The notes: generated by a model from the letters alone, not told the origin. DNA of 64,000 bases from Dichomitus squalens LYAD-421 SS1 (GCF_000275845.1 NW_006766884.1:327976-391975); one strand, 5' to 3'; shown: positions 35,568-47,934, counted from the stretch's first letter. A program made the numbers and translations.

Positions 35568-36668
35568 CTATCCTGCCCGACCCAGCGCGGCGCTCCCGCC
35601 CGCCTTGCGTATCGCCCGCTTCAGCTCGCCGGCCGTGCGCTGGTCCACATTCAGCTTCACGTCCCGCGCCATCGCCTCCACGTCTTCGCCGTGCTTGGCG
35701 ATCAGCCGCTGCAGCGTCGCGTGCTCGCCCTTGGACGTGTGCCGCGGCACTGGCCCCGCGCGCGCCTCCGACAGCTGCTCCAACGCTAGCAAATAACCAA
35801 ATGAGCGCGATTGCCCGCCGGTCTGGGAGGCGCCCCGAAGCGCGACGCCACGACACAAGGATGAGAAGCACCGATGGCGGTGATGCAGTCCCATCCTCGA
35901 ACCCCGGCAGAACCCACAAGCCAGACAAACTCACCGTGCACGACACGCGTGCCCGCCGTGCTTGGCGGACCCTGCGCCTTCTTGGGGTCTGAGCCCACTT
36001 CCACCCATCCCGCCAGCTGCGCGTTCCCGCGGGGATCTGGAACCCCCTCGTCCACCCCCTCGCCTTCTGTCGCCGCCTCGTCCACCTCCTCGTCCACTGC
36101 CAGCTGCACGTCCACGACGTTGCCCTCGGCGTCGCGGATGATTTTTCCGAACCCCTTGGGGACCCCGTTCGTCCCTGCCGGCCTTGTTGACGTAGACGAC
36201 GGTGCTTCTAGCCGCGCCGGAGCTTCCTTGTCATCCGCACGCTTTGCTTGCGCCCGCTCCGTCCCTCCGGACGCGATCGGGTTCAGGCTCGCGACGAGTC
36301 CCAACGCTTCGTAACTGCACGAACGCACAGCGCGACAGCAGCCGCGGCGCGCACATCAGTTCATGAGTCTTATTGTCTCGTAACGCTGCGCACCCGCGCG
36401 CGCGTCCGTGATGCAGGAAGGAACGCGCAACGCACTTTTGTCTAACCGTCTTCCGCGCATCCCAGGCCTCCTGCAGAACTTGCGGGCCTCGTATGGCTAA
36501 ATTCAGGACAAAACGCTCAGCCCATGCGGCGGAGGCCGTGAGAGACGGCAACGATAGCGAAAATCACCAACGTGGTTGTTTCTTCTGCAGTTTTTTGGCG
36601 CGCTTCGAGTGCTGCACAGGCTTGTGGCTGCCTGACCGAGTCTTGCGTCTTTGTCGGGGGTTCGCCAT
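35568..36668 (-). CDS. NOP16: Nucleolar pre-60S ribosome biogenesis protein Nop16
   Basis: Assembly factor of pre-60S particles in the nucleolus. Exon 1 (from 36668) gives MANPRQRRKTRSGSHKPVQH followed by SKRAKKLQKKQP, the basic N-terminus. The next exons give IRGPQVLQEAWDARKTVRQ and YEALGLVASLNPIASGG. A long acidic/Ala insertion (about 36050-36250) carries VPKGFGKIIRDAEGNVVDVQ. The last exon has the C-terminal block: LQRLIAKHGEDVEAMARDVK, LNVDQRTAGELKRAIRKAGG, ending AALGRAG. All these blocks are typical of Nop16 in the right order. It is divergent from QCR10, with 373 bp between the start codons. Confidence 0.95.
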
Positions 36669-37041
36669 CGTTGGCTAAATTTCAGGGCGGTCCTCCTAAG
36701 AGCCGCTAGAACGGAGCTATCAGGGGGGGGAGATGGTGGACAGTCGCAAATGAGGTTTGGAAAGGACAGAGCGGGCCTGAGAGGCTGTATGTAACACCTC
36801 GACACTAGCGGACAGAGAGCCGGCCAGCAGGTGATGTGCAGAGGACGGGAGCGTGGAGGGAGACGGAAAGAACGCGAGTCGGCTACTTTGGTGGAGGCCG
36901 GCGTCGGATTGCTTCGGGAGTTCCCGCGTCCTCGCGCACGCCGCCAGCGGTCGAGCGACAATTGCCTCCTTCCTCTCTTCCGCTGCGCCAGTCGCTCCGC
37001 TCGTACGCCCTCACCATCGCCCAGGCACCCCGCTCTCCCAC
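36669..37041. promoter_or_regulatory. Divergent promoter, NOP16 and QCR10
   Basis: 373 bp between start codons on opposite strands, including a 9-base G run near 36725. No TATA box seen. Confidence 0.5.
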
Positions 37042-37473
37042 ATGTCTCGCGTGCTCTACCACCCTGTCCCGCCTCAGAGGCCCGTCATCAAGGCAAGTCG
37101 TCTCTGCGGTCGTTGCGCGGTCAGAACATCCGGCTGAGAGGCCCGCACCGTCCTGCTCTGTGCACAGTTCTTCCGCTCCTGGACACCCAGCCTCACTCTG
37201 TGGGGGGCGGGAGCGGGCATCACTGCGCTCTACGTACGTCGCGTTTCACCCGTCCGCCGCACACGGTATCTCACCCGCTGCATCGGCAACATTAGCTTCT
37301 GTCAGTCACCCCCCTGGTCAAGCGCGGTTTCTTGTCCAAGCTGCCCGTGGTAGGTCCCAGACCGCCGCCACCGTCCCACGTAATGCCCGTACGCTAACCA
37401 TCGCTGGGAACGCGTGCTCTAGATCGGTGGATACTGGGAGGACAAGACGCCTGCGTCGGACAAGCCGTTCTAG
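37042..37473 (+). CDS. QCR10: Ubiquinol-cytochrome c reductase subunit 10 (complex III)
   Basis: Small single-span subunit of the mitochondrial bc1 complex. Four exons, 37042-37092, 37168-37233, 37296-37349 and 37423-37473, join in phase 0 to give 73 residues: MSRVLYHPVPPQRPVIK, FFRSWTPSLTLWGAGAGITA plus LY, LLSVTPLVKRGFLSKLPV and IGGYWEDKTPASDKPF. The membrane helix spans about residues 24-43. The ending matches the fungal QCR10 pattern of a short turn followed by an acidic SDKPF-type tail. The first intron uses a GC donor (GCAAGT); the only nearby GT, four bases on, would shift the frame. Confidence 0.9.
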
Positions 37474-37695
37474 AGACTAGACATGAACCCCGCCGCGTCG
37501 TGTACCCCCTCTACGACAATCTAGTAATACGAATACATAGACCGTCCAGAGTCCAGACACCCACGCTGGCCGTCCATGTCCGCCGCCTGCTTCCCCGCCG
37601 TACAATGAGAAATCGTGCAGCCATCCTGCGCAGACCCTGCACGCGCACCATCACCCCATCAAGGAAATACGCGAAGATCACGATCGTATACGCCG

Positions 37696-39205
37696 TCACA
37701 GCCTGGAAGGCGTCCTATCGGTAGGCTTGGACCCGCCGCTTGTCAGGTCGATGCCCAGCTTGGCCTCGAGCTTCTTCAGCGCATCGAGCGATCCGCCAAT
37801 GGGCACGCCTGCGGAGAGAAACCAAGGAAAGACAGAGGCCAAGTCAGAAAAAAAATCATGCATGGAACGCGGATATCGCGGGCGAATCGACGTCAATCGC
37901 GGCTACCCGTGTAGTGGCAGGGAGGGCATGGCACACGTACGGATGGTCTCCATGCCGAGCGCCTGGGCTGTTTTGAGGTTCCTGCATAATGTCCGTACGT
38001 CAGCGACGTCAGGGTGCGGCATAGAAGGGCCACGCGAGACCGCTGGGCTGGGCTGAGATGTCTGGGATGCTCACATGCCGAGGTCGTCCAAGAATACCGC
38101 CTCTGTGGGCTTGATGCCATTGCGCTGGCAAGCGAGGAGGTATATGCCAGGCTCGGGCTTCCTGTTCAGGGAACGGCGCGTATATGGTCAGTGGGAGCAC
38201 CAGCCTTCGTCGGCCACGGACTCCGCACGTGCGCACCTCATTCCAAGCGTGCTGGAGTCACAGAAGTCGTCGAACAGCGCCCGGAGCCGCGGAGGGGTCG
38301 CTCCGTCCTGCCAGCCCAGGAAGGCGAGCTCAGCCTGGACGGAGAAGCTGGGGAACTTCTCCTTCGGGGGCGGCGCATCGCCGATAATATCGGCCTCGGA
38401 TTTCGAAAAATTGTTCGTGAGCGCGATAATCCGCCATCTGCGTTCGGCTGCATCGGCAAGGGCCAGCGTGAGTGCTGCGCGCGGAGGCTCGCAGAGGAGA
38501 GGGGGGCACCTCTTATGCGCCTGATCGCCTCGACCACACGGTCGTCGAACTCGCCGCTCTCGCGCATCATGCGTCCGAACAGCTGACGTTTCCTTTCAGC
38601 CATCGCCGTCTTCGATGGAGGAAGCTAAGTAAGGGGGGGGGCCACGTCTCTCACCTCACGGCCGTCAATGTGCAGTGTTTCAGGGAGGTCCGGACGTGCT
38701 GCCGGAACGTCACGTTCAGTGACTGCATCCCGCGCGATGCGGCGCTCATCTACGAACCTAGTCCGCGCCGCTTGCAGTACTTGACATACGCTGGATTGTT
38801 CACCTTCGTATCGGAAAGCTCGCGCCCAAATTGCTCGTAGAACGGGAAAAGGGACATCTCGCCCCGCTCGAATCTTTGCCACGCTCCATGCGTGCCACGC
38901 GCGGTGCTGGCATGAGAGAAATAGAACTGGGCTGTCAGAGAGAAGTGGCAAGGAAGAGGGAGAGGGCTGATAGCGGGGCTGCTGCTTACATAGCGCAGTT
39001 GATGTAGTTGTTGGGCAGCCCGTGCTCTCGCTCGTATGCTGCGATAGCTATCAAGGGGCTGCGGCACACAACACCGCCGACCTACAGCACACGGAAGCAG
39101 TCAGAGATATCGCTGGCTCAGAAGCAACGAGAGGCAGGGAATCGTATGAATAGACGGTGGCCTACATACATCGAATATCACAGCTTTGAGGTGCGGCGAA
39201 GTCAT
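37696..39205 (-). CDS. HAD-superfamily hydrolase, epoxide-hydrolase N-domain/dehalogenase type
   Basis: Rossmann-like HAD fold protein, possibly a phosphatase. The start at 39205 gives MTSPHLKAVIFD, continuing after an intron as VGGVVCRSPLIAIAAYEREH and GLPNNYINCAM. Cap-region segments follow: GAWQRFERGEMSLFPFYEQF, then LFGRMMRESGEFDDRVVEAI. Motif II is ALTNNFS, near 38400. Motif III/IV lies in GMRKPEPGIYLLACQRNGIK and EAVFLDDLGMNLKTAQALGM, and the C-terminus is GSLDALKKLEAKLGIDL plus a short tail. Motif I reads FDVGG: the nucleophilic Asp is present, but the second acidic residue of a DxD phosphatase is not. That resembles the ACAD10/sEH-like branch. Substrate unknown. Confidence 0.85.
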
Positions 39206-40270
39206 GTCAAGCAATACGTTCAGCAGAGCGCCAGAAGCCGACTTTGTATCTGCCCCCTATTCCCGCTTGAGAGGCCGCGACTGTCGAGCGTGGGTCCCAA
39301 GTGGATAGACCCCGCTTCCTGTACGACACGCAGTAAGTACTTACGAGAGCGACGTCGACATCCGAGCCGTCCTTGACGCGGCTCGCTCTACTGTCCGGCT
39401 CGGCGTTCAAGGAGACCGCGGCCTGTAGGCGCAGCTGCAGGTCATATGATTTCGCCGTACGCCCGAGATCTATACAAGATAGCCTTTCCCTTCTTTGTCT
39501 CGGGCTCGGACAGAGAGGTCGCGGTCAGGGTATACGCGCTGTTCATGAGAAAAGAGGAATACATAGGGATTGATGAGTGGGCAGAATGTCTGCTTGACCT
39601 CACGGTCAGGCCTTGAGAACACTTATCTCTCCGACGTCGAGCGAAGCCAGTGGCCAGAGGGCTTGACGGCGGCTGTGCCCACTCTACCGACGGCTGGCCA
39701 TACGTCATAGATCTTCGCGAATACAATTGTAGCCACCGCCAGGCCGCATCTCCCGAAACTTGAACGTCCTCGAAACCTCCGTTCTGCACTGCTGCCGGGG
39801 CTACAGCAGGCTCATCCTTACAATCACGGTCCAAGCTAGACACCAGGTTTGTAAATGTGCCATTCAGAATAGACAGTGTGTGGGAGAAATATTTACATTA
39901 CATACGCACTGCGATCAACTTCGTCCGCTGACCTGATTTAGGCGCTGGGTCGGGGTACGGTGCCACAGCCATCGCGGACGATGTCGACAAGCCCGAGCCT
40001 TGGGGCACCCAGATGGAGCGCAGGCACTGCAGGAAAGAGTCAGCGCGGCTGCGCATCTCCGCGCGGCAGAGATGCAGCACAGAGAGACACAGCCCGGTGA
40101 GGCTCTCCTGGCCTGGCAGAGGCGGATTCATAAGGGCGCCAACTGCCTAAGCCGGTGTCAATCGGACTCCCCTCGCGCCTTTGACGTCGGCGTCCGCCCC
40201 AGTAGCCAACCTCCATACTCATCCGCATTCTTCGCACACCGCCGTCCCTCTCTCTCTCTCTCCTACCCTC
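39206..40270. other. Interval between the HAD hydrolase and the penta-EF-hand gene
   Basis: Contains the unresolved minus-strand signal. Near the plus-strand gene start it ends in a CT-repeat promoter tract (about 40247-40262). Confidence 0.45.
39240..39980 (-). CDS. Unresolved coding signal, possible uncharacterised gene
   Basis: A candidate start at 39980 gives MAVAPYPDPAPKSGQRTKLI before a GTGCGTATG donor. On the same strand, 39440-39840 is open in one frame for 133 codons (GGFEDVQVSGDAAWRWLQLY near 39760). Overlapping frames also look protein-like: PLINPYVFLFSHEQRVYPDR ending at a stop near 39475, and LRLQAAVSLNAEPDSRASR near 39400. I could not decide which exon chain is right. The end must come before the HAD gene start at 39205. 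No family recognised. Confidence 0.3.
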
Positions 40271-41583
40271 ATGTCTGTCCGCTACGGTACTCCCAACCGC
40301 ACCCCGTCGCACGCGTCGCACTACGGGCATCAACAGCGCCCTCCAAGCACACAATATGGTGCCCCGCCACCGCAGCAAGGCTACTACGCACAAGGACATG
40401 CGACTCCTGCTCCCGGATACGGTGCCCCTCCTCCTATGCAAGGTCCACCTCCTGGGGCCGATCCCCAGCTGTGGCAGTGGTTCTCTGCAGTCGACAGCGA
40501 TCGTTCGGGAGCGATTAGCGTTACCGAACTCCAAGCCGCTCTCGTGAATGGTACGTGGAGTACCCACGCTCGCCATCGCTGATCTGCGTTAGATCGTGGC
40601 TGATCGCGGACTCGAATTTCGCAGGGAACTGGACGAGTGAGTTTCACTGAGTGTTGCCTGAAGCTCGCGCAATGGCCGCGGGGCTGCCGCATGTGCATCT
40701 TACCACATACCCATGGGACATGCATTCCACAACCTACTTGGGAGAGATGCCCCCGGGTGTGCTTGCGACCGCCGCGTATCCGATCAATAGACTTCAGACT
40801 GCTCTCTGTTGTCGCTCTGGCCCAGTGAGATTAACACCCCTGATTATTACAGGGTTCGACCTCGATACCGTAAAGATGTTAATGTCCATCTTCGTGCGTG
40901 TCCTCACTTCTATACCACCCGTAAGAGCGGTCCAAGCTGACCTTGTTTCGCAGGACACGGACCGTAGTGGCACAATTGGGTTTAATGGCAAGTCGATTTA
41001 CGCCCTACCTTCGACTGCGGCGGACAATGTGTGCCCGATGTGCTGAAACCCTTTCCGCTTCCCAGAGTTCGCCGGGCTGTGGAAATACATCCAGGACTGG
41101 CAGAATGTCTTTAGGCACTTCGACCGAGATCGGTCTGGGTCCATAGAAGGAGCCGAGCTCTCGGAGGCCCTGCGCAGCTTTGGATACAACCTGTCGCCCA
41201 CGCTCCTGTCACTGCTCGAGCAGAAGTATGGTAAGTCGCGATCTTGTCGAATGTCAAGAGATGACTCGAGCGTGCGCTCAATCTCTAAAGTAGCTTCCGG
41301 TCCTTCTGACCGGTACGGCCCACCACCTGGCATCACGTTTGACCGATTCGTTCGGGCATGTGTCGTGGTGAAGACGCTCACAGAAGCATTCCAACGGTAT
41401 GTGCACGCTCATGTCTCGCTTATCTGAGCGGAGATTCACGATCGCACACTAGGGTTGATACGGACCGTGACGGATGGGTCCAAATGAACTACGAACAATT
41501 CATGAAGGTATTTACGGTCACACATCGTCCAGTCGTGCTAAGCTCAACCCCCTTCACCCTAGATTGTGCTCAGTGCACCTTGA
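40271..41583 (+). CDS. PEF1: Penta-EF-hand calcium-binding protein (peflin/ALG-2 type)
   Basis: Cytosolic calcium sensor that binds membranes and partner proteins on calcium binding. Exon 1 encodes a Gly/Pro/Tyr/Gln-rich N-terminus (MSVRYGTPNRTPSHASH; QGYYAQGHATPAPGYGAPPP) and the first EF loop DSDRSGAISVTE. Further loops are DTDRSGTIGFNE, reconstituted over an intron near 40990-41066, and DRDRSGSIEGAE (near 41125). A degenerate one is DTDRDGWVQMNY (near 41460). The C-terminus, FMKIVLSAP, is built from a last small exon with TGA at 41583. Layout and the long flexible N-terminus fit fungal Pef1. At least seven exons, and a CT-repeat lies immediately before the ATG. Confidence 0.92.
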
Positions 41584-42370
41584 TCCCGTTTTTCTGTGGA
41601 ATGCTCCTCCCTTTAGGACCTTTGCGCCACCGCTTTGAGTCTCTTCGCCGATGACCGCCATGACCATATTGTATTCCCCCGAATGTAACTCGATTCGCCC
41701 AGAAGACTGGAGTTATGTGCGCTCCTGGACTAGAAGAATGAACTTATGCATGTACAATGTCATATCAGCCCAAGAGTTGTGTAATACCTGCCCCTGCTGG
41801 ACTCGTTGATCGCTATATATCTCTCTTCGGGAACGGTGATGTTGAACCGTCAAATGCCGGAGAGTTTGACGTTGATATGATGTTGATGATGTTTGACGGC
41901 TCCCACTTGCTTCCCCGGAACTGTGCCTACGCGTGCCTACGCAAGCGCACCACGACAAGCTCTTTCAAGTCGCCTGGGTTGCGTTGCTGGCATACTTGTT
42001 CTTTTGACCGCTGGCCTGCTCTACGTACGCAAGGCGAGGGATTACTCTCTAGGTTATTGACCGGACCGTCGCGTGCGTAGTGGCGTCTTTTCACATGCGC
42101 ACGCTCACTCGGACAATGCTAACAGCCGCGCAGAGCTGGGAGCCGGCCACAGGAGACGTTGCCGCAAGGGGTCCCATCAACACGTAGCTTGGGCACAACG
42201 TTCAGCCACTATTGAGCTCCTCCGGCACTGCGATACCTAGAGACCGGTCTTCTTTCGACTCGTTCCGCTGAGGTGAGTGCAACGCGGCGTCACCAAACCC
42301 CAACGACTTGACCCCATATCTTTCTTTTCCTTACCTCCACGTCCACCTTTGCATACCCCCGCACCGCAAG
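41584..42370. other. Intergenic region upstream of the acyl-CoA synthetase gene
   Basis: 3' flank of the EF-hand gene and promoter of the next. No open frame with support; a pyrimidine-rich stretch precedes the 42371 start. Confidence 0.5.
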
Positions 42371-45300
42371 ATGGCTGCTGCATCGAAGTTTGCATATCTT
42401 CCCGTCCCGCTGCCTGCGGACGCCAATTACAAGAAGCAATGCGTGGAGGTACCCGGCACGAAGCGCCCTGGGCAGACGGGTATGCTTTCTTCTGCCGTCG
42501 TCCACGTCGTGCGAGCTGACGATGCAACCGGTACCGCTATCCTTGGCATCCAATAGCGCACTATCGGTCATGTACGTACTCTTTCTCCGAGTTACCCTCG
42601 ATGCCGCCCACAAACGTGAGCTCTGACTGAGACCTTAACGCTGATTCGTCCCTCCCCTTGCGTCACGCTCACCTCTGCCTCCGAACTATGTTTGCCCCTC
42701 TTATTTTCCATTGACTTCAGCGTTGCACCCGTTCGTGACCCTCAAGACGCCGAACGTGTTCACGAACCTTCTCGAGATCTTCGACGAGGGCTACCGTCGC
42801 TCGAAGGGCGGGCCGTTCCTCGGCCACCGGCCGGTCATTTCGACGGAACCGCTCAAGTACGCCAACTACCACGTCTGGCAGACGTGGCCGGAGGTGGATG
42901 CGCGCCGTCGCGCTCTGGGCAGCGCCTTGCACAAGCTCTTCCAGGAGGGCACGCTGGGCGGCGGGGACTTGCCTACGGTCGGCATCTGGAGCAAGAACTG
43001 TCCTAGTGCGTGTCATGCGAATGTCGGGTGTACGCGTCCCTGATGATCTTCATGTTCTCCGCGCGACAGACTGGCAGGTAGTCGACCTATCATTGCAAGC
43101 CTATGGCAAGGTTGGCGTGAGCTTGTACGATACTCTAGGCAAGGATTCCGTAGGTGCGTCGTCCGCGGCTCAACAGCATATCGCCGATGCTCATGTTTGA
43201 CATGTGTCTGTTCAGAGTTTATGTGAGCAAGACCTTGTGCCCTGCTCTTACCCATCATATTGACATAGTTTCAGCATCAACCATGCCGAGTTGACTGTCA
43301 TCTTTGCTACGCCCGCGCATATACCCGCTCTGCTGAAGCTGGCGCCGAAGTGCCCGACTCTCAAGCTGGTTGTCGCCATGGATGACCTCACCGCGCAGAC
43401 GAAGAGCGTTCTATCCGCCTGGGGAGAGACGGTCGGTGTGCAAATCAAGGAGCAGTCGGAATGTACGTATCATCTTATCTTTTCTTAAACTCTATCAAAG
43501 CATTGATCCTGTATTCAGTGGAGGAGCTCGGCCGTGCCAACCTAATCCCTGTGCTCCCGGCCACGTCTGAACAGATCGCGACCATCTGCTACACCTCAGG
43601 GACGACTGGCCAGCCGAAGGGTGTCGTCCTCACCCATGGCTCGCTGGCGCAGGCCGCGCATGGCTACATGTACCAGTTCCAATTGGACAACGAGACCACG
43701 CTTATGTCATTCTTGCCTCTTGCGCACATCTACCAGGTCAGTCTTGATGAATCCGTATACAAGTCAGATCCTTACCCGAATACCATCGCTGCAGCGCGTC
43801 ATGGAGCTGGTCGCGATCGGCATGGGCGCGCAGATTGGTTACACTACCGGTGATCCCCTGCAGCTCCTTGAGGATCTTGCGATCCTGAAGCCACATATGT
43901 TCCCGTCTGTCCCGCGTGTGATCAACAGGATTTACCAGTCCGCAGTAGCCACAGGGACCGCGCCCGGCATCAAAGGCGCGCTTTTCCGTAGGGCAGTTGC
44001 GACTAAGCTGTACAACCTACGCAACCATGGTCAATTCCACCATGCGCTATATGATCGCCTCGTCTTCCGCAAGGTCAGAGTTTGTATGAGATTCACCTGG
44101 CTTACAAGCTAATATACCACTTTGTTCATCATCTTTACAGCTGGCTGGTGTCCTTGGTGGCCGATTACGCATATTCACGTCCGGTTCCGCGCCCATCAGC
44201 GCCAACGTTATGGACTTTATGAAGATTGGCATTCTCAGCGAGGTCATCGAAGGTACGTCTTGCGCATCGTCGCCGTTTGATCCACATTGTGCTAACTTGT
44301 TGTTTCACAGGGTGCGTAGTCATAGCCAGAACAAATAGGATCGCTCATGATTCGACGCCGTTCAATCGGCTGCTAGGTACGGAATGACGGAGAACTGCGG
44401 CAGCTTCGTCCGGACGTGGTCGTACGACCCGACGTCTAGCGGGACCGTCGGCTCGCCGCTGCCAAACTGCGAGCTCAAGCTCGTCGACGTGCCCTCCATG
44501 GGCTATTCTGCGGAGGACAAGCCGTACCCGCGCGGTGAGATCTGCATGCGCGGAGAGCAGCGGTTCTCTTACTACTACAAAGGTAAGACATACCCATCGT
44601 GAATGTGGACTTCGCCCGCTGACTGGCTTGCCATAGACCCGAAGAAGACCGCCGAGACCATTGACGAGGAGGGATGGCTGCACACCGGTGATGTTGGTGC
44701 CCTTGACGATAGCCTCCGCCTGAAGATCATCGACCGCGTCAAGGTGAGCTACCAGTCTGTTACGCGCGCGTACAGCATTGCCTCATCAGAACACCGCGTG
44801 ATACAGAACATTATGAAGCTCGCCCAAGGAGAGTACGTCGCACTTGAGAACATAGAGAGCATCTATGGCGGCAGCCCCTTCGTCGCGCAGCTCTACGTTC
44901 ACGGCGACGGCCTTCAGTCTTACCTCATCGGCGTCGCCGTCCCGGACCCCGTACAGTTCGCGGGGCTCATCTCTCGCGTCCGTGGCAAGCCTGTTGCCCC
45001 AGAGGACATTGGGACGCTCAGTGAGGCAACGAAGGACCCCCAGATCGTCGCCGCGTTCCTCGCCGAGCTCCAAAAGCAAGCGCAAAAGCACCAGCTCAAG
45101 GGGTACGTACAACCCCACAGGCTTCCTTGCACCTTTTCCCTTGGTAATAAGGTTTCTTTGCTGACATACCACGCCTTCGCCCCGCCCGGTGCGCCGGTGA
45201 TACAGTTTCGAGCAGCTCAAGCGGATCCATTTGACTCTGCAGGCGTTCACTACCGAGAACGGCTGCTTGACGCCGACCCTGAAGATCCGGAGGTGCGTTC

Positions 45301-45462
45301 GGCTGCCGTTTTACGTACGAACCTTGTTCGCTAGAGCTAACTCTATCTTTCCCCTTCTTCTTATGTCGTGTCTGCAGGAAGGAGACGTACGAGTTCTTCA
45401 AGGGCCCGCTCGATGCGCTGTATGCACTCGGCGAACCCAGCCGCGGCTCCACCAAGCTATAG
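42371..45462 (+). CDS. Long-chain fatty acid-CoA ligase (FAA1/FAA4 type)
   Basis: Activates long-chain fatty acids to acyl-CoA in an ATP-dependent, two-step reaction, for lipid synthesis and beta-oxidation. Starts [20 protein letters not shown]. Conserved blocks: [40 protein letters not shown], the AMP-binding P-loop [20 protein letters not shown] (near 43590), [33 protein letters not shown] (near 44380), [15 protein letters not shown] (near 44665), [20 protein letters not shown] (spliced near 44742-44806) and [20 protein letters not shown]. The C-terminal lobe ends [20 protein letters not shown] plus KL. The full length and domain order of fungal Faa proteins are present over about a dozen exons. 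Convergent with the MFS gene. Confidence 0.95.
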
Positions 45463-45792
45463 ATATAGATGCCGCTCCAGCGCGTTCTTGGAAAATATCC
45501 TAGACTTCCCTTCTCGTTATCAAGGCGGAGCTGTAATCTACACTTGCTTAATCGGCCCCAGGCTCTAGTCTACATGCAACAGCGGGAAAGTGTGTCAAAA
45601 CCAATGTCTAGGGCTGGAGGGCAGATGCAAACAGGGATGGTTGGTGAAGAGATGGAGAACGTGGTAATAGAACAACAAACAGCAGCACTACACGGCAGTG
45701 ACCCATTCAAGTCTATCTAAACACCGCTGTACAGTTTGTTCAACCAGCGAGCGTGGAGCTGGTTAAGCCGTCGGAGGTCAATGGCTGCGAGC
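45463..45792. other. Convergent 3' ends, acyl-CoA synthetase and MFS genes
   Basis: 330 bp between stop codons. Nothing but expected 3' UTRs. Confidence 0.6.
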
Positions 45793-47934
45793 TCATAATG
45801 GGGCGGGAGTCCGTCTCCCTTCGGCGATGCGGCGCGAGAGGGTGGTTCCGAGGAAACAGATGGTGGCCATGACCATCACCCAGAGGTACCGCAGGAGGAT
45901 AAACTCATAGCCGATAGAGAATGCAAGCAGGGAGCTCGCGAAGGCGGGGCTGAAGGAGCGGGAAAGGCACTGTGAGTAGACGGTGAAACGGAGGACTGTC
46001 AGCTCGTTCCTAACGGAGTGAATTGATTGATGGGCATATGCGCACCATTGCGAATTGGGTGATGCCGTTCGTTACGCCCAGAGATGTGGGGTCCGGTGCA
46101 GCCTCCTTGACAAGAAGCATGCTTACGCTGTGGAACGATGAGCGTACTATCCGCCGTTCGATAGTACTTCGCCCACTCACGAGAACGCCAGCGCGGCAGA
46201 CCGGGATATCGCTAGGATGACGCATATGCCCATCCACACGAACGCCATCGTGGTCGGGTCGAGCATCCCCGTCGCTGGGTCGACTGTGCCCATGCGGGCG
46301 ATGATGTTCAGCCCCGGGAGGAGGACGAAGCAGAAGGGCCAGAGGCCCATGCAGAAGTTGTACATCCTGGCGTGGTCGAAGCGGCGCAGAAGGTAGGGCA
46401 TGCAGAAGAGCTGGAGGGAGATGGAGACGCAGCCCGATATTGAGAGCGCGTACCCGATTTGCGTGGCCTGGTATGAGATGAAGGGTCAGCGCATATGACG
46501 CATGGGGTAGTGAACGGTGATGGCGTACGTTGAATGCTAGGCCGCCTTGAGCGATGGACGTGTAGCAGAAGAGAACTGGATACAAAACAAGGTTAAGAAC
46601 AGTTCGATCCGTCGACACCGATAGACGCACCGAATGTGACATCGAATCCCGTAGCACTGGCATGGCGATCAGCAACAGCAACGCAGTTCCGACGCGACGT
46701 ACTGAACTCACATGAACGACAAGCCGGCACCGCTGAGACACAACGCACGGACGAGGGGAATGCTTAACAAATACCGGATAGTCGCAGGCTGTGGGGGCTT
46801 CTCAAACGCGCCGCCATGGCACTCAGACATCTGAATGTTGTCCTTCTGTAGCCGTCGCTTCGAAGGCAGCGTCTGTTGAAGGAATACTATGATGAACACT
46901 TATATCTTCAGCCTACTACGATCATTGTATGCGTACCTCCCCAAGGTGAATGTAGCCGTACAAACATCCGGCCCATGCGATGACAGCAGCCGTAACACAG
47001 GGCAGTAGGTATGGGTACCGTCGGAAGAGTGGTGTGTCGAACCATGAGAACTTATCTGCGGGGTTGGACAATAGGCCGCCCATAAGAGGACTTGTGCCGA
47101 ACAGGGTGAGCTGACGCTCGAAATGTCCGTGATAGATACATGCTTACCCGATAACAGCACCCAATGGCCAGCATAAGCCATATAGTGAGAAGGCGATAGC
47201 TTGATTCGTGGAATCGGTGATCTCTCCGAGGACAGAATGAATCACCGCAATATTGCCGGAGAACAGTCCACCTATGACCTATCAGGGGACGAGACCGTAA
47301 GAGTTGCCCAAGCTTGCTCACTCAATGACCGTGCAAAAAGTACTCCGCTCAACGTGGATGACAGTCCCATGCATACCGTCGCAATGCCAATTCCCGATAT
47401 CCCAAGCAGGACGATAGGCCTACGGCCGATAATATCTAATATGTGACTATGAGGTCCAATTGAGTGGTCGGACGTTGCGGAAATGCGTACCGGATAGCCT
47501 GGCCCACTGGTATATGGACAGGACTTGGGCGACAGCAAAGCTGCTCTCCTACGCATTAGCCCCGACGATTCAGCGTCGTTCTTAGACACCTTCCCAGTTG
47601 GGGTGTGATCGCGTTAAGCGACATGTCAACGTACCACCAGTCCGCTGTAGAATCCAATCTTGGACGGGTCCTCGGTTAGATGGAGATGTGCCATCATCTC
47701 GTTCACGTAAGGGAAGATCTGTGTGAAAGCGATGGGATCGACGAGCCGGACGGCGCACAGCGTCGCGAGCTGGGCCTTTGGGATCGGCGTGGATTTGTCC
47801 CGCCTGGTCGACTTTTGGTTTTCGAGGGCGCTGTCGTCATTGAGGACATCGTAGTCATCGAAAAGGCGGCGGGCCTCCTCTTGTGGGAGTTGTGAAGGGC
47901 CGAGACCGCTGGAGGAATGGCTGTCGATAGCCAT
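45793..47934 (-). CDS. Major facilitator superfamily transporter, DHA1/TetA-like
   Basis: Proton-coupled small-molecule transporter of the plasma or vacuolar membrane. A long acidic cytoplasmic N-terminus (MAIDSHSSSGLGPSQLPQEE; LFDDYDVLNDD) leads to the first helix, LATLCAVRLVDPIAFTQIFP. MFS motif A is seen as DIIGRRPIVLLGISGIG (near 47400). The second domain half includes YLLSIPLVRALCLSGAGL (near 46730), ISGCVSISLQLFCMPYLLRR (near 46420) and TTMAFVWMGICVILAI, then EAAPDPTSLGVTNGITQFAM (near 46070). It ends ATICFLGTTLSRRIAEG plus a short tail. Twelve helices are expected. Similar fungal proteins are only loosely assigned to zinc, drug or metabolite export, so no substrate is given. Confidence 0.9.
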
